Of a stretch of 64,000 nucleotides of DNA, positions 35,801 to 48,270 are shown one piece after another. Each line of letters opens with the position of its first letter. Within the stretch, counting starts at the first letter, position 1. The notes under the pieces are model-generated. The model saw nothing but the letters and a program-made list of their open reading frames with translations. It was not told the origin of the DNA and did no database searches. Made by a program: the position numbers and the translations under genes. This DNA is from Angiostrongylus vasorum (Eukaryota > Nematoda > Chromadorea > Rhabditida > Metastrongylidae), in the NCBI GenBank assembly GCA_018806985.1, contig JADANN010000018.1, positions 2,636,501-2,700,500 of the forward strand, given 5' to 3'.

Positions 35801-36360
35801 TCTAGAACGAGTCGAATATTACCATGAAAATTATGACGAGTGCTAAATTTTAGCGGATAGTGCTGCAGAATAATCTGTATTCACTATTTTAACTCTTGCT
35901 GCATCGAAAAGCTCAAAACTTTCGCGTAAAAAAAATAAGCTTTTTCAAACCACCTTTCGTTTATCACGGTGTGATTGGTTAAAATCTAATTTCATCAATG
36001 ATAAACTTATACGAGGTTGCTACGAAAACTCTATTCTGCTAACTTTTCTACATCTTTGTCTCCTTCAATTCCGTGCTGATGCGAATCAGTGGCCCGCAAG
36101 TGGTCGTTGTCGCCAGCCGTGTGGGTTTCGTTGTCACATCGAGACGAGCCCAATGATGTCTAACTCCGCTCGAATGAAGTGTTTTCTTACGGGGGCGCAC
36201 TTTAATGAAGGTCGGTTCTTGATGATGCTCACTGCTCACTAATAATTGCCTTTTCACCAGACAATCTATCCATATTACAATAGTCGGTATTCGATTAGCT
36301 TGCATACAGCGAACTTTTTTTTTGAAGAAGGAAAAAAGAAACGAAGTAGAAATTGGTTAT
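32831..36360. other. Long stretch without recognised genes
   Basis: The longest unassigned block. The 122-codon ORF at 34,331-34,699 has no recognised motif. 33,815-33,920 is rich in AAACGCAAAAAATCC-type words giving a Lys/Arg-rich reading frame, likely low complexity. No SINE-A or SINE-B copies are seen here, unlike the rest of the window. Confidence 0.5.
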
Positions 36361-38040
36361 TCATCACCTGTACCACATGTCGTCTTGTTAATCGTTGAGT
36401 GCCAGTTATTCTTCCATTTATCCCTGTCGCGTGAAAGAGTAGCACAGTTGGTTCTGCTCGCTAAAGGGGGCTTGCTGGGATCATATTTTTTCTTCTAGGA
36501 TTTCCCTCAAGAACTCTGGTCATTGAAACGGTAGTCTTCCTGCAGTATCTTTGACATTTCAAGGAATCCAGTCACTAACTGCTCTTGTCCATCGGTTGTC
36601 GTTAATAGGCATTATATGCGTCTAGCCCCGCTTATCCTCAACAGTTCGCCGTTTAGAATGGCGACATCTTTGATTTTTGATCGTTGACGCAGGTCAGAGC
36701 TTGGGATCCCATTCGTTACTGGTATGAAACGAGATACTTCTACCATCGTCCTTTCGACTGCGCTTTAAATAACGGTGAGTGATTTTTTCATTCTGTTTAC
36801 GCAGCGACCAGGTTTCTGATGCATAAGCTAGGGCAAGAAATACCGTTGAGTCGAAGAGGTGGGCATGGAGTCGGGTGTTCTTTATCTCTTCACTACATCC
36901 TCGATGCTCTTGAAGGCTCCCCAAGCCGCTCGTTTCCTTCTGCTCAGCTCTGGGGCTAAGTCGTTCATCATATTGATTTCCCGACCTAGATAGAAATAAC
37001 TACAGCATTCGGAGATATTCATTCCGTTGAGCGTGAATGGGGCATACGAAACCAGTTCGCTTCCCCATGAACATCGTTTTTGTGAGGTTTAGTCGAAAAC
37101 CAGTTTTTCCACAGGCTTCATCAAAGCTGACAAGCATTCGTTCCGCTTGGCTAATGTTTGGTGTTATAAGCACGATGTCATCAGCAAATCGAAGATGGCG
37201 TAATTTTTGACTATCGATTTTCATCCCAGTTTTGTCCCATTCTAGTGTTCCCATTACGTTGTCCAGGATGGCAGTGAATAGATTGGTAAGATCTAGAATA
37301 ATTCATGGTGTAATTTTTTTTTGGTGTTTCTGTCCAATAGAGGTGTGCTGCTATCATTATCTTTTTTGGTGCCACAAGTAAAAAGCTTTGGTGAAATAAT
37401 CAACAAAAAGCTAGTAAAGCAACTCAATATTTTTGGCGAGATGGTATCGCTTCGCCTAATTGCCCTTTTACCTCGATGTTAATATCGCTGTAGAATGGAG
37501 ATATTTTAGCTTTGAAGTTAGTATGCGGCTCACGAAGAATCCTGATATACTGAGTAGGAACGCCCTTACGGTTCAGGGCTTCCATGACTGCTATCTAAAC
37601 TGAATCAAGAGCTCTTGAATCAATGGAACAGAGAGAGCGGGCACCTCCTACTTTGTGATATTTCAATAAGCCTCGTTATCGTGTTGATGTGGCCCATAAT
37701 ATTAATAAATACTCTTCGAAACACTGCTTGCTCTCACGCCTGTCATTCGCCGAGTGTTCTCTCAGTGCTGTTTAAGATCACTTTAGTGAAAGGTTTATAC
37801 AACATGCAGCAAACACATTGGAGCTTAACTGCCGACATCACCCTCTTAGACAATAACAGTCTTGCTGATCTCTCATTAAATAGGAACCTTGTATTCTGAC
37901 AGGTAGTAGGTCAACAGCTGAACCAGTGTGTTGATGAGGATTGGCGGAATATTCTCCAGGTGCGCACGTCTTATCCTGTTTGATTCAGGTGTTGTTCAAT
38001 AACTCACTATACCTTGATTATCCATACCGATGTTAAGTGA
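36361..38040 (-). mobile_element. RTE-A copy 4, antisense
   Basis: Minus frames carry LRHLRFADDIVLITPNISQA (37,140-37,200, RT motif C), AERMLVSFDEACGKTGFRLN and the C-terminal REINMMNDL block near 36,960. The 3' end TCATCACCTGTACC is at 36,361. The RT N-terminal part (37,420-38,040) is in pieces and the endonuclease is missing. The FADD motif is intact, but the element is 5'-truncated and stop-ridden. Confidence 0.85.
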
Positions 38041-38169
38041 AGGTTGATTTAGAAAAGTACTACTTCGCCGTATGTAAGCTAATTTAATGTCAACTGCTGC
38101 TGAAAGGATGGGCCGAAGCGTAAAAAACTATTATCGATGGGTAGTAATTATCCTCAAAAACCGTTCTTT

Positions 38170-38260
38170 GCAAATGGCATTGCCTAGGAGGTTACTTCAT
38201 TCGAATGGTGCTCCATTCACGAAGATTCGACTCGACACTACAAAGTAACTGTTCGATTTC
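38170..38260 (+). repeat. Fragment of PLE family 2
   Basis: GGTTACTTCATTCGAATGGT followed by GATTCGACTCGACAC resembles 45,117-45,165 in the family-2 terminal repeat. Short and diverged. Confidence 0.35.
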
Positions 38261-38469
38261 AACAATTCTTGTTGGCTCAGAAAGCCTAATCGTAAAAGCA
38301 AACGTCGAGAAAGAGAGGTACAAATGTCAAACATAGCAAACGATCATAGCGATCACTTTCCGCTTTATTTAAAATGTGGAATAAAACACTGAGAAAAAAG
38401 AATATAGGAAGAATGGAATAACAACATAAAGAAGAAGGATCAAACTTGACCGGTGATTGATAATGTATA

Positions 38470-38758
38470 AAAGGATAAAAGGATAAAACTCTCGGTGTTG
38501 ATTAATCCCTGAGGGATGCGCTAAGCATGCATTCGAATTCATTAAGTATCGTTGGAGGTGACTGAATGCATATCTGGCCTTTAAAATGACTCGCGGTGGC
38601 CTACTGATGTATCGAGCCACTGCTGTTATCTTCCCAGATAAGTCTGGTGCCAATTTGCCGAACCCGGACGAATGGAAAGCTTTGTGGGCCATGGGCGCGT
38701 GAATCGATTCCACGTGTGTGTCGCAGTGGCGCCTCCAACCACTGCGCCACACGCGCCC
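38470..38758 (-). repeat. SINE-A reference copy with both promoter boxes
   Basis: Minus strand: box A-like TGGCGCAGTGG (38,739-38,749) and box B-like GAATCGATTC (38,701-38,710), then core (38,640-38,680) and tail with TTTTATCC at 38,475. This is one of the best-preserved copies and gives a length of about 285 bp. Confidence 0.9.
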
Positions 38759-38759
38759 T

Positions 38760-40519
38760 AGTAATGTATAATCTCAAAAAATCTATGGCCAGTTTAGCAA
38801 TTTTGACGAAATGCTTGTAGTGGCTTCGGTGCTAGTGCCTGCCATTCCCTGTACTTTGATCAGAAATCATTTTCTAGATTTCTTTTTAAAAGCAGGGAAC
38901 GTAGGGAAAAACACCAATATCTGAAGAAATAACTTCCACTAGTAGTCTTCAAAGTCCGATAAATGATATTAGCAGGGTCATCTTTGTCGTCATTTTTTTA
39001 TTCCAAAGCGAAATCCCTTGTGAATATACCAATGTACAGTGTTGCGCGAAGTGGGCTTTTCTCTACAGAGAGATGTACTTAACTTCGCTGTTCACATTCC
39101 ACCTAAAAAGGTTTTTAGCAAGAATCATGTAGATAACGGATTCGGGTCGCTATATCGTAATCGAGCAGTTGGTCGATTAATTGCAGGATTTGCCGCCATC
39201 AGAGGAATTTCGGCCATCCTACAAAGATGCAAATCGTAAGGCAGCAATCATCTCTCCGATTCACAAGGACCGGCGATGGCTCGTCCATGTAAATATGCTG
39301 GCACAGCTATGTCAGAATTTTAGATGAAATACACTCGAACATCACTCAAAATGCTAATGAGGAGAGAATATAACAAATAGTCAACTCGAAATCGGATCCA
39401 CACATAAATTTGTCCACTTCTGGATGCTGACTATTAGACGAAGGAATGGATGGAAACTAAGACATATGAAGACGAAACTTCTAAACTAGCGTTTTCCTCA
39501 AGGGCAAACAGGAGATTTTGAATAAAAAGATTCACCCAGTACTTTTTGACGTTCCGGCGGTTCGGCCCTTTTTTCAGAGCCGTTTCGTTCATTGTATGCC
39601 CTCCGGTTATTAGATGTAGACCAGCCGCACCTAGTCTTAGATAGGTGAGGAATATGACGGCGAAACCCACGGATCGTCAGCCAGTGTTGAATAAATCTTG
39701 CTATTGAGAACCGCATGTGTGTTCGAGAAGAAAATGAAGGTTAACTGAGACTCGGCAATAAGGGGTTACCACTCGAGTTTTCCGAGTATTTGAATGCATT
39801 CATTACAGAACAGACTTTTTTAGCCACAATTTTTAATTTCCGCTTGGCTTATTGCGTGTTGTAAATATGTGCTAAAAGCACTGTATGGTAACGAGAGCTC
39901 TCAAAGGCACATTAAGTGAAAAAGCATCAATTCAGTTACTTCACGTGTTTATGTTAAAACAATGCAATTGTCTGGCACAGTGACGTCAACCCATAGTAGT
40001 TATGCTGAGAGTAATATGTATAACATTGAACAACCTAATATTTACTTTTTTCTTAAAGTACGTGCTTGCTTCTTTATTTTTTCCATCTAGTGTTTCTTCC
40101 TTCTAAAGTTGTTGTACTACACAAAGCACTGCGTTGGCGAATGTGTAACACAGCCCACACTCTGGGGGAACTATGGGTGCGCATTTTCGGCCGAGGCTTG
40201 AGGATCTGTGGGATTTCCTCATTAACAATTTCAGTGGTTCAATGCTGCTTGAGTACTGCTTTATATACACTTAAAGAGAGCAATGGTATGGTTCCCAAAA
40301 GCCATTACTATAGGCACCCATTGATTTCAGGTAAACAGTAGGAGATTTTCCACATTATGAAAAGGATTCTACGCGGCCGGCAGCGATTCTTGAAAAGGCG
40401 GCTGCTGTATCTCCATATATCTACTTACTTATTCAAAGTCTAAAGCTGTGGTCTCAATAGTTGCTGGCTTCTCAGTTAACGGCGCAAGGAGAAAGTAAGT
40501 GGATATAGTGCAGTGGTTG
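38760..40519. other. No gene; one decayed PLE-like motif
   Basis: Apart from the hammerhead-like relic at 39,546-39,582 nothing is recognised. Short ORFs only. Confidence 0.45.
39546..39582 (-). ncRNA. Degenerate hammerhead-like motif, third PLE family
   Basis: The minus strand reads GGCTCTGAAAA, a GC-rich hairpin segment (GGGCCGAACCGCC), then GGAACGTCAA. This is the order stem I, CUGANGA-like, stem II, GAAAC-like, GUC. The core has changes (CTGAAAA, GGAAC), so activity is unlikely. It marks a decayed PLE terminal repeat. Confidence 0.4.
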
Positions 40520-40735
40520 GAGGAAACCTTCCATCCCCCCCCGGGGTCGGCAAATTGGTACCAGACTTGTCTGGGAGGACACCAGCACTGGCTCGATACA
40601 GCGGTAGGCCACCGCGAGTCATTATAAAGGCCAGATATGCATTCAATCACCTCCAACGATACTTAATAAAGTCGAATACATGGTGCATCTCTCAGGGATT
40701 GCTCAACGCCGAGAGCTTTATCCTTTTTTTTATCT
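40520..40735 (+). repeat. SINE-A copy lacking its tRNA head
   Basis: Begins near TTCCATCCCCCCCCGGGGTC (40,527 onward) with an expanded C run and is well preserved through the tail (40,690-40,730). The head is replaced by unrelated sequence. Confidence 0.85.
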
Positions 40736-41089
40736 CGATTTATAAGTAGGGAATAGTTACAGTTTTATTTTAACTGTACCTGCTGTTAAAAAAACTCTTT
40801 TGCGGAAGACGGGAAACAATATATTACATACAATGTAATAGTTAAATATTACTATGTATGTCTTTCACAAATCACAAACTTTTAGCAAGAACTTTCAGGA
40901 CACATCAACAGCTTATCTTCAGGAGCCACACAGATTCTAAGATATTTTCGATTTATTTCGCCCCCCCTGTGACTATGGCTTGGTTTGTTTCTTGAATGGT
41001 ACCGTTCTTCCTCAGAAAAATTGAACTTCTCCCAACTTAACTGCTTTTCCGATGGAGTTCTTGCTTATTGTTTTTTTAAAGGGCTCATT

Positions 41090-42690
41090 AAGGTTTGGTG
41101 ATGGAAAAAGTTTTTACACCAATCATTCCCGTCTCGGACACCGATATCCTCGCTGCAGAAAAAAAGCCCCCGAGGTTCTACCCTATGAAGCTCCAGTCGC
41201 GATAGGAAACATGGAAAGAGCCACAGCTCCAAACTCCGATAATCTCATCGCCAATTCCGCTCGAGCTGGACGCTAAAAAATTGCACGAACTTCTCGCAAT
41301 TCGCATGATATTTTATTTTAAGAAGGAAAAAAATTCTAGACTAGTGGAGAATGTCGCTCACTGTTCAAGAGGATTACCCTTTTGAGCATACCGAGGACCT
41401 TGGATGCGGCACAACTGGTTGAGTAAGCACGATTCTAACACGAAATTTGCATTTTGGACTACATCCAAACCTTTGTACGAATCATAGAAATCTTTCCGGA
41501 GCCCCTCCCTCGTTTTTTCTAACCTTTATCGACTACGAAAAAAGCGTTGAAAGCCCCGAAACGAATGCAATCCTACCCGCATTCGTCGACCATGGTGTGG
41601 GCCTGTCATGTGTACGAACACTAGCTGACTGTTATCGGAACTGCAGCACAAAGATGAAGTTTTTTAATCGCCGCGTCACCATACCTACAAGGAAAAGGAT
41701 TCGACAACGCGACACAATATCGCCATACCTGTTTACTACAGCACAGCAGTGGATAGTGAAGCCACTTAATTGGAATGAGAAGGGCAAACATATCGATGGA
41801 AAAATCCTTTCAAATCTTTATTTGGCGGAAGACATCGTCATCTTTTCGAGGAGTACCATTGAAACAGAGACGATACTCAGCGAACTCAACAAAGCGAGAA
41901 AACAGATTGAACTGTGCAAAAATCGGAAGACGACCCAGTTTATGAAAAAATCCATAGTGCAAGGCGAAAAAAATTGAACTGGATTTCTCTCTGATTGCAG
42001 AGACCACCTCGTACGTATACTTTGGCCAACCAATGAACATGGAGAACAACATGAAGGAGAACTAGACGGAAGAAGGAAGAAGGAGAGCAGATTGCGCCGC
42101 ATTCAGGCCTCTCAAGGAAGCCACCGACATAATGAAGGACGCGAAATCCCGCGCTCACCTTTTCGATTCAACGCTCTTCCCAGCGCTCCGTTGTGCTGTA
42201 GAGACGTAGGCTGATATCACAACGACGTCAAAAAACTTCGCTGCACCCATATAGCGTTTCAGCAATGTCGTCTGATGTCCAACCGCCATTTACAACAACT
42301 AGTCGGAACGCGCAACCTAAATTTTCAAAACCTATCCTAACTTCGGGATAAAGTAGAATATATACCGATGGCAAGGCATAGATGGGTCAGTCAAATAAGA
42401 ACAAGTAGACGAAAACAGGTGTGGAGTGGATTCCAGTGAATGCAAGCGTTCTCTTCGGAGACTATCCAAGCATTAGGTGTACGTGCTCGTGGGTAATGTC
42501 AACGATCGGCATTCGCAGATGGAATCATTTTTAGTAATTCGGAACGGACCTCGTAGACGACACCATGCTAGAAGAGGACCACCACTGTGCCCAACGATTG
42601 CGCGAGAGAGAAACGAAAAGAAACTGTGGTAGGGTTAACAACACAAGTGAAGATGGGCACCCAAGTATCTCATCAATAAATAATAGGCTC
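41090..42690 (+). mobile_element. RTE-B non-LTR retrotransposon, 5'-truncated
   Basis: A second LINE family, different from RTE-A. FLTFIDYEKSVES (motif A), IRQRDTISPYLFTTA (motif B) and LYLAEDIVIFS (motif C) occur in that order in the open frame 41,447-41,977. Motif C has Glu where the first catalytic Asp of FADD should be, so this copy is dead. Stops interrupt the C-terminal part. The 3' end GTGAAGATGGGCACCCAAGT is shared with repeat C. Confidence 0.85.
41447..41977 (+). pseudogene. RTE-B reverse transcriptase fragment, 176 residues
   Basis: Longest open segment of the element, covering RT palm motifs A to C and the start of the thumb. The motif A Asp (TFIDYEK) is present; motif C is LAED instead of FADD. 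The upstream segment at 41,090-41,440 is recognisable only in broken frames (KLHELLAIRMIFY). Confidence 0.8.
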
Positions 42691-43018
42691 ATTCGTCTCC
42701 AGATACACGAATTATATGGCGTTCCTAACTAGTGTGCTATATATCTCGAATCGTTCTCTATGGCATCAAAGGTTTTTCGTAACACGCTTTCCTTTCCCAT
42801 ATGATTTAATCGGAGTGTAGTCATTCTATTCGCCTCAATGAACTAATCGTTAATTGCTTCTTCTGGAGTAGGTGATGACATCGACGGTAATATTAGCGCC
42901 AAAATTGTACGCCAATATGTAACTGCTTTATTTCGCTATTAAATAAAATCACTAGTCATTGCAGAGCACAACGAAGAGATTGCGCGAACTAGTAAGTACT
43001 GTCGGGTCTCATTTCCTG

Positions 43019-43447
<429 letters not shown>

Positions 43448-44464
43448 GTAGGAAAGCAAAAAGACATACTCTATTGAGTTGATGTAATTGGGACAAGCTG
43501 TCGGGCTAGACTATTATGTAGTCGCAGAAGGTTGCTTCTATTCTTCGGAGTACCAAGGCCGGTAACCTGCTGCTTCAGCTTTTTTTTCCCATTTAACACC
43601 GAGATAGACTTATATGGGCAACACATAGCAGGTTTACTTCTTGACGATGGACTTTCGCGTAGAAATGCCAGATTCGTTTTTAGCATGGGTGACGCTGTAA
43701 GCCATGAATTCTCTACTGTGCATCACAACTAATTATCTAGATATGGAAGAAATGAAATTACCTCCACAAAAAGATCTGCTAGAATGATAGAGAACAATTA
43801 ATTATTCTCAATGTGATGCCTCTGTTATGAAAAACTCCTTGCAGTTACCGAAAGCACTATCAACCATGACGATATTGTACTAAAGACAGCTAAAGATTTT
43901 GGAAGAAGCAGTGCTGAATAAGTCTTTTTCCCGGTCTGTTACCTTCTCGAAGATGCTTTCCAAAAATATCTAAAAAACCTCATGACCACATGGAGTTTTG
44001 CATGGCGTTAAAAAACCAATTATCGCTTTCATTCCGCTACCTCAAATTCAAAGCCAAATAATTGCTACGCAATAGACAATTACAGTAAGAACGCCTATCA
44101 CTTATGCTTTATAGTAGTAATTTTAAGAAAATAATACACCGTTGCTTAAAAGGAATCGTTAATGAGAAGGACTCCTGGCGTAGGTCATCAAAAACAATTT
44201 CCGTGGAAAGAATTTATTTTTCTTGAGTGCCTCTACGATAAGTGAAGTAGTGCATTCTCAAATCTGTGTGTTATTCTTTGAAATAATCCTGAAAAAACTT
44301 CTTCGAATGAACTGAATGAACCTGTATTTGAAGGATGGAATGAGAGGTTCATAAAAAGGATAATTTATTGTGAGACACCTACGGTCACTAAGACTAAGCG
44401 TTCCTTAAGTGGATTCATTTCAAGTGTGAAGGAATAACTTAACTCTATTTCACACTAGTCTAAT
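43448..44464. other. No feature recognised
   Basis: AT-rich sequence to the right of the GT tract; short ORFs only. Confidence 0.5.
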
Positions 44465-44790
44465 GTTACTTGGATACTTAGACGGCCCTTCCTCAGTGGT
44501 TGTGCGGGTCTCAGCATATTCCCAATTCATCGGAGCTTTGCTCTTCCCCTGGTGTCCCAAAGTCGGGCTGGCCAAAGTCCGCCCCAGGTTGCCACTACTA
44601 CACGCAGTTGCCGCCCTTTGGATCAGAGAAAGATTTGCCACCTTTCCATCAGTTTACTTGTAGCTGGGCTTTTTGATGGAAACTCCGGACTCCTTCTCAG
44701 TTTGGAAGACTCTGCTGAGAGGAAGAATCCCCGCTGTTCATCGAAGCCCGACACCCAGAAACACCTCCCAACCAGAATGAAGCGGTAAAC
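44465..44790 (-). repeat. Repeat C copy
   Basis: Starts ACTTGGATACTTAGACGGCC, the reverse complement of the family tail. It also contains GGACTCCTTCTCAGTTTGGA and ends near the GCCCGACACCCAGAAACACC block matching 8,380-8,400 in reverse. Confidence 0.75.
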
Positions 44791-45094
44791 CGTTGTGAGG
44801 GAGTCTGATCTATTACTAAAGGAATTTCAAGTGTGAGCGGATCTTGAAGTCGCTAAGATATAAAAAAGTGATTATTCTTGTTCATATTTTTTCATGTTTT
44901 CTTCAATCAACTTCGTGTTAGCTCATCAATGAAAACAAACATGTTCATTAGCCACACCGAAGTTAAAGGAGCGTCGGTTTTTGAAGCGACGCTACGTTCT
45001 GTGCTAGTTTATAATGGATACCGACTACTCCGGATTGATTTTCCGAAGAATAAGTTGCAATCTCCACACAATTACTATGAACAACAACTGTCCT

Positions 45095-45300
45095 CTATAA
45101 AAGGGCACTGCCGAGTGAGCTTACTTCATTCGGGCGGTGCTTCACTGGAGATTTGACTCGATGCCATCACGAAGACCTACATCGGAAGGGGGGAACAACT
45201 GTGGGCAATCGACTCGAATCAATCCGGCTCTGAAGAAAGATGACCGTTACTCGGATAAAGTTTCCATCAACCTTGTGTTACCTTATCAATGAAAAAGTAC
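45095..45300 (+). repeat. PLE family-2 terminal-repeat fragment
   Basis: TATAAAAGGGCACTGCCGAG, ATCGACTCGAATCAATCCGG and CTCTGAAGAAAGATG follow the order of the 2.1 and 21.8 kb copies. Its downstream block CATCAACCTTGTGTTACCTT (45,267-45,340) recurs at 44,905-44,970, suggesting two adjacent partial copies. Confidence 0.5.
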
Positions 45301-45340
45301 AACTTGATAAGCCACGCCGAGTTCAAAGGAATGTTTATAA

Positions 45341-46579
45341 AAGATCGTTTTTACTGTTTGTCCAGGAAAACTTCTGGAAAAAAAAGAATACGTTCATATG
45401 CCCATTCTCCTCGGTTTTGCTCAAACGCCGAAATTTGTTTGTTAATAACAGAGCTAGCCATTCTTGTAGACATGATGAAATAATGTTTGCAAATTCCGGA
45501 TTCTAGAGACAATTCAGCTTACTTTTTTGATTGGATTCTGGAAATTCTCGAAATTTCACACTCAAAGATATCGATTGTACCAAATTTATTTGGTAGATGA
45601 CAGTCGAAAAAAAGTAAGAACAAGCTGTTGTAATTGGACAGGGTCGTTTCGAGTGAAGCCAAGTGCAGATTCATATATTCTATAGAGTTTTTAGGAGGGA
45701 GATGAATTAGGTGGCACATTCCGACGAATATGAGAGGTTCTATGGATTTTATGTCTTGTTTTTTTCCACAGTGGTGCAAATAACTATATAATTTGAGCGG
45801 GAAAGAAGGGTAATAAAGCCGAATAGGATTCTGGTGTGTGGCGACTACGTCCTTTTCTCAGTTTAGAAGAGAAGCAGAAGAGTAGTCATACCAATATTTA
45901 AGACTTCTTGACACTCATGGAAAGAAGTAAGTTGCGAAAAAGAACTTGCTACTAGATCACAAGCAATAAGGGATATATATGCAGACGGTGGAATGATAGA
46001 GTATTCTGTCGTGGAGCTGAAGAGCTATCCCCATGCTTTGTCTGAAGACAATAATTGTTTGAAATCCCTGGCAAATCCGATGGACCTCAGATGCGGAGAG
46101 GAACTTGTTTTCAAACCATTCCTTTATTGCGAGAATACTTATATAACAAAGCCAAGAGAAGAGCTTAACTGAAATCAACAAAGGCGGAGTAAAAGGAGGA
46201 AAACTATGAATAGTGCTGTAATTTACTTCAAGCTATCATCAAGAAAGGAATGACGCACTACTTGAAAACTGCCTAGAAAACATCTGTCTACAACCGTTTC
46301 TTAACAGAAAATGACCTGTTTGCCTAGCACTCCATTTAAAATGAAGGAAAAGAAGGGATTTTTCTTAGTCAGTACAAATAATTACCGGAGGTGTTAAAAA
46401 TATTTTGAAATCGTCAGTAAGATGACGCTGTAACGAATAGTTAGCGGCGAAGTGGAGCGTTTCAGATCGTGTAGAATATTAGTCACGCGGGTCTTTTAGT
46501 TGCTGTATTGATCTACAAGCCTCAAACTTGGGTAAATAAACTTTTTATTTAGGCACAACAGCATTAACGTAATAGTGAC
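45341..46579. other. No feature recognised
   Basis: AT-rich, with short ORFs lacking motifs on both strands. Confidence 0.5.
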
Positions 46580-47690
46580 GACAGAGAAGTAGTAGCAAAA
46601 GAATCACGCGAGGTGATGTTACGTTGGTGCTGTGGCTACTAGTGAAGCGAGGCTAACAACGAGATAATGTCATTTGAATATTACTGCATCATTAATGCAA
46701 TAATAATAGTAATAATGAACGATTACATACAAGCAACCGTTGGTTAGCCGTGAGCGATGCTGCGCTCGCACTATCCGCGGCCAGTGCGGCAGCTGAGGGA
46801 GACAGTATGCTGGGGGGCGGAGAGGGAGACAGTATGCTGGGGGGCGGAGAGGGATACTGACGAGCCGTGATTTCGGCAGAGCTGAGGATCAACATTACAG
46901 CGGTGAGGTGCACTTTAGTATGGTCGATGAGGACAGCAAGTTACACGAGCATTGACGATGCTATGCCTAACGAATGTGAGTCATCTACGGAACACAGTCA
47001 GGCGGCTGGTCGTGGATAACGCCATATCTACAACGTGAAATTTGAGCACCGATGGGTTCCACCATTGCCTAAGAGTCAACGGCCAGAATGATAATGGCTG
47101 AAACTGATAAGCCTATAGCAGCTTAACAGAACACACATAACACAAGTTGGCCACTCAGCTGCCTTGTACGCATGACGTTCATTGTGGGAGGAATGGTACA
47201 AGCCACCGATGTCGTTGCAAACAGAACGCATTTGGAAACACTCGCCACTACTGACAGCGGACCGTAGACAAGCTAGGAAACGAGGTACAATAATCTGCGG
47301 ATTACTGAGGATGAATGAGGATGAATGAGAATGCATGAGAATGGATGAGAATGAGTTGGGGGTGATTGGGGGATGATTGAGCATGACTGGGATTGATGTA
47401 GTAAGAAGCGGATTATCGGCCCTACCGACTGGGGGGTAAGGTGAGTGATGGCAAGTCTCCGCCGTAGATGGCACCTGGCTGATACTGGCTGCGGGAGCCG
47501 CGGGCGTGTGCAACCGCGGCGGATCTGGATTGTTGATCCTGGACTGCAATAGACTGTACCTAACTGCCTGAAACATCAAACGTCATTGGCTCCGTGGTTT
47601 CACAACGAAGTAGTAAACTGTTCTACTGTTACGCCTCCTCCTTCGGCTAAGCCATCGTTGCTGTGCGATTAAAGTCAAACCTGAACCGCT
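46580..47690. other. GC-richer island of unknown nature
   Basis: Composition differs from its AT-rich surroundings. It holds the 27-bp repeat, a run of imperfect GAGGATGAAT-type repeats (47,310-47,360) and a 167-codon proline-rich minus-strand ORF (47,579-47,076) with no family resemblance. A 30-bp imperfect direct repeat (TGCCTGAAACATCAAACGTC at 47,567 and again at 47,694) brackets its right end. It may be part of an LTR element or a foreign insertion. Confidence 0.4.
46795..46857. repeat. 27-bp tandem repeat, about 2.3 units
   Basis: The unit GACAGTATGCTGGGGGGCGG plus AGAGGGA occurs at 46,801 and 46,828, with a partial unit on the left. It has G runs and lies in a GC-richer island. Confidence 0.9.
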
Positions 47691-47693
47691 ATT

Positions 47694-47972
47694 GTGCCTG
47701 AAACATTGAACGTAATTGACCGAGTAGATTATAAAAGTTACATTGCGGTAACTAGTGTGCGGCTGCTAGACGGCCATGCTATGGACATCGAGTACTATTG
47801 TTTAGTTAGATGGAGAACTTCTCCAGAGAGAAGTTCCCCTATAGACTCATGGAACCCATTAGCATATAGAAGATTTTTGCTGGTTTCTGAGAAGAGCATT
47901 TGGTTGCTGAGACAAAGAGATCTACACGAAAACAGAAAAGTAGCAAGTGTTCCTCAGCCAGAGAACATTTAA
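47694..47972 (+). CDS. Possible chromodomain-like ORF, 92 residues
   Basis: The segment YIAVTSVRLLDG, then EYYCLVRW, then DSWNPL has the spacing of a chromodomain (Tyr-Val start, EYLVKW strand, D.TWEP strand), although the aromatic cage is imperfect. Chromodomains occur in heterochromatin proteins and in the integrases of some LTR retrotransposons. The ORF starts at a Met inside a 30-bp direct repeat and ends 12 bp before a SINE. Both a host exon and a retroelement relic are possible. The family call rests on pattern similarity only. Confidence 0.35.
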   Translation: MPETLNVIDRVDYKSYIAVTSVRLLDGHAMDIEYYCLVRWRTSPERSSPIDSWNPLAYRRFLLVSEKSIWLLRQRDLHENRKVASVPQPENI

Positions 47973-47984
47973 GGTTCAGTTAAA

Positions 47985-48270
47985 AGGATAAGAGGATAAA
48001 GCTCTCTGCTTTGATCAATCCCTGAGGGACGCGCCATGCATTCGACTTCACTAAGCATCGTTTGGAGGTGATTGAATGCATATTCGGCCTTTACAGTGAC
48101 GCGCCTTGGCCTATCGATGTATCCAGCCAGTGCTGCTATCCTCCCAGACAAGTTTGGTACCAATCTGCCGACCTCAGAGGGATGGAAGGTTTGGTGGGCC
48201 ATGAGCGCGAGGATCGATTCCACATGTGCGTTGCAGGGCGCCTCCGACCAGTGCACCACACGCGCCCTAA
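47985..48270 (-). repeat. SINE-A copy, full length
   Basis: Head at 48,200-48,270 with box B-like GGAATCGATCC, core at 48,150-48,190 and tail next to AAAAGGATAA at 47,982. Well preserved. Confidence 0.9.

Noticed and set aside
38701..38758. Possible tRNA gene from matching A and B boxes
   Set aside because: The acceptor stem and anticodon arm do not form and the sequence continues into the SINE body. It is a SINE head.
47076..47579. 167-codon proline-rich minus-strand ORF
   Set aside because: No domain or homologue is recognised, and it spans simple repeats (Ser/His runs from GAATGAGGAT-type sequence). Kept only as part of the island description.
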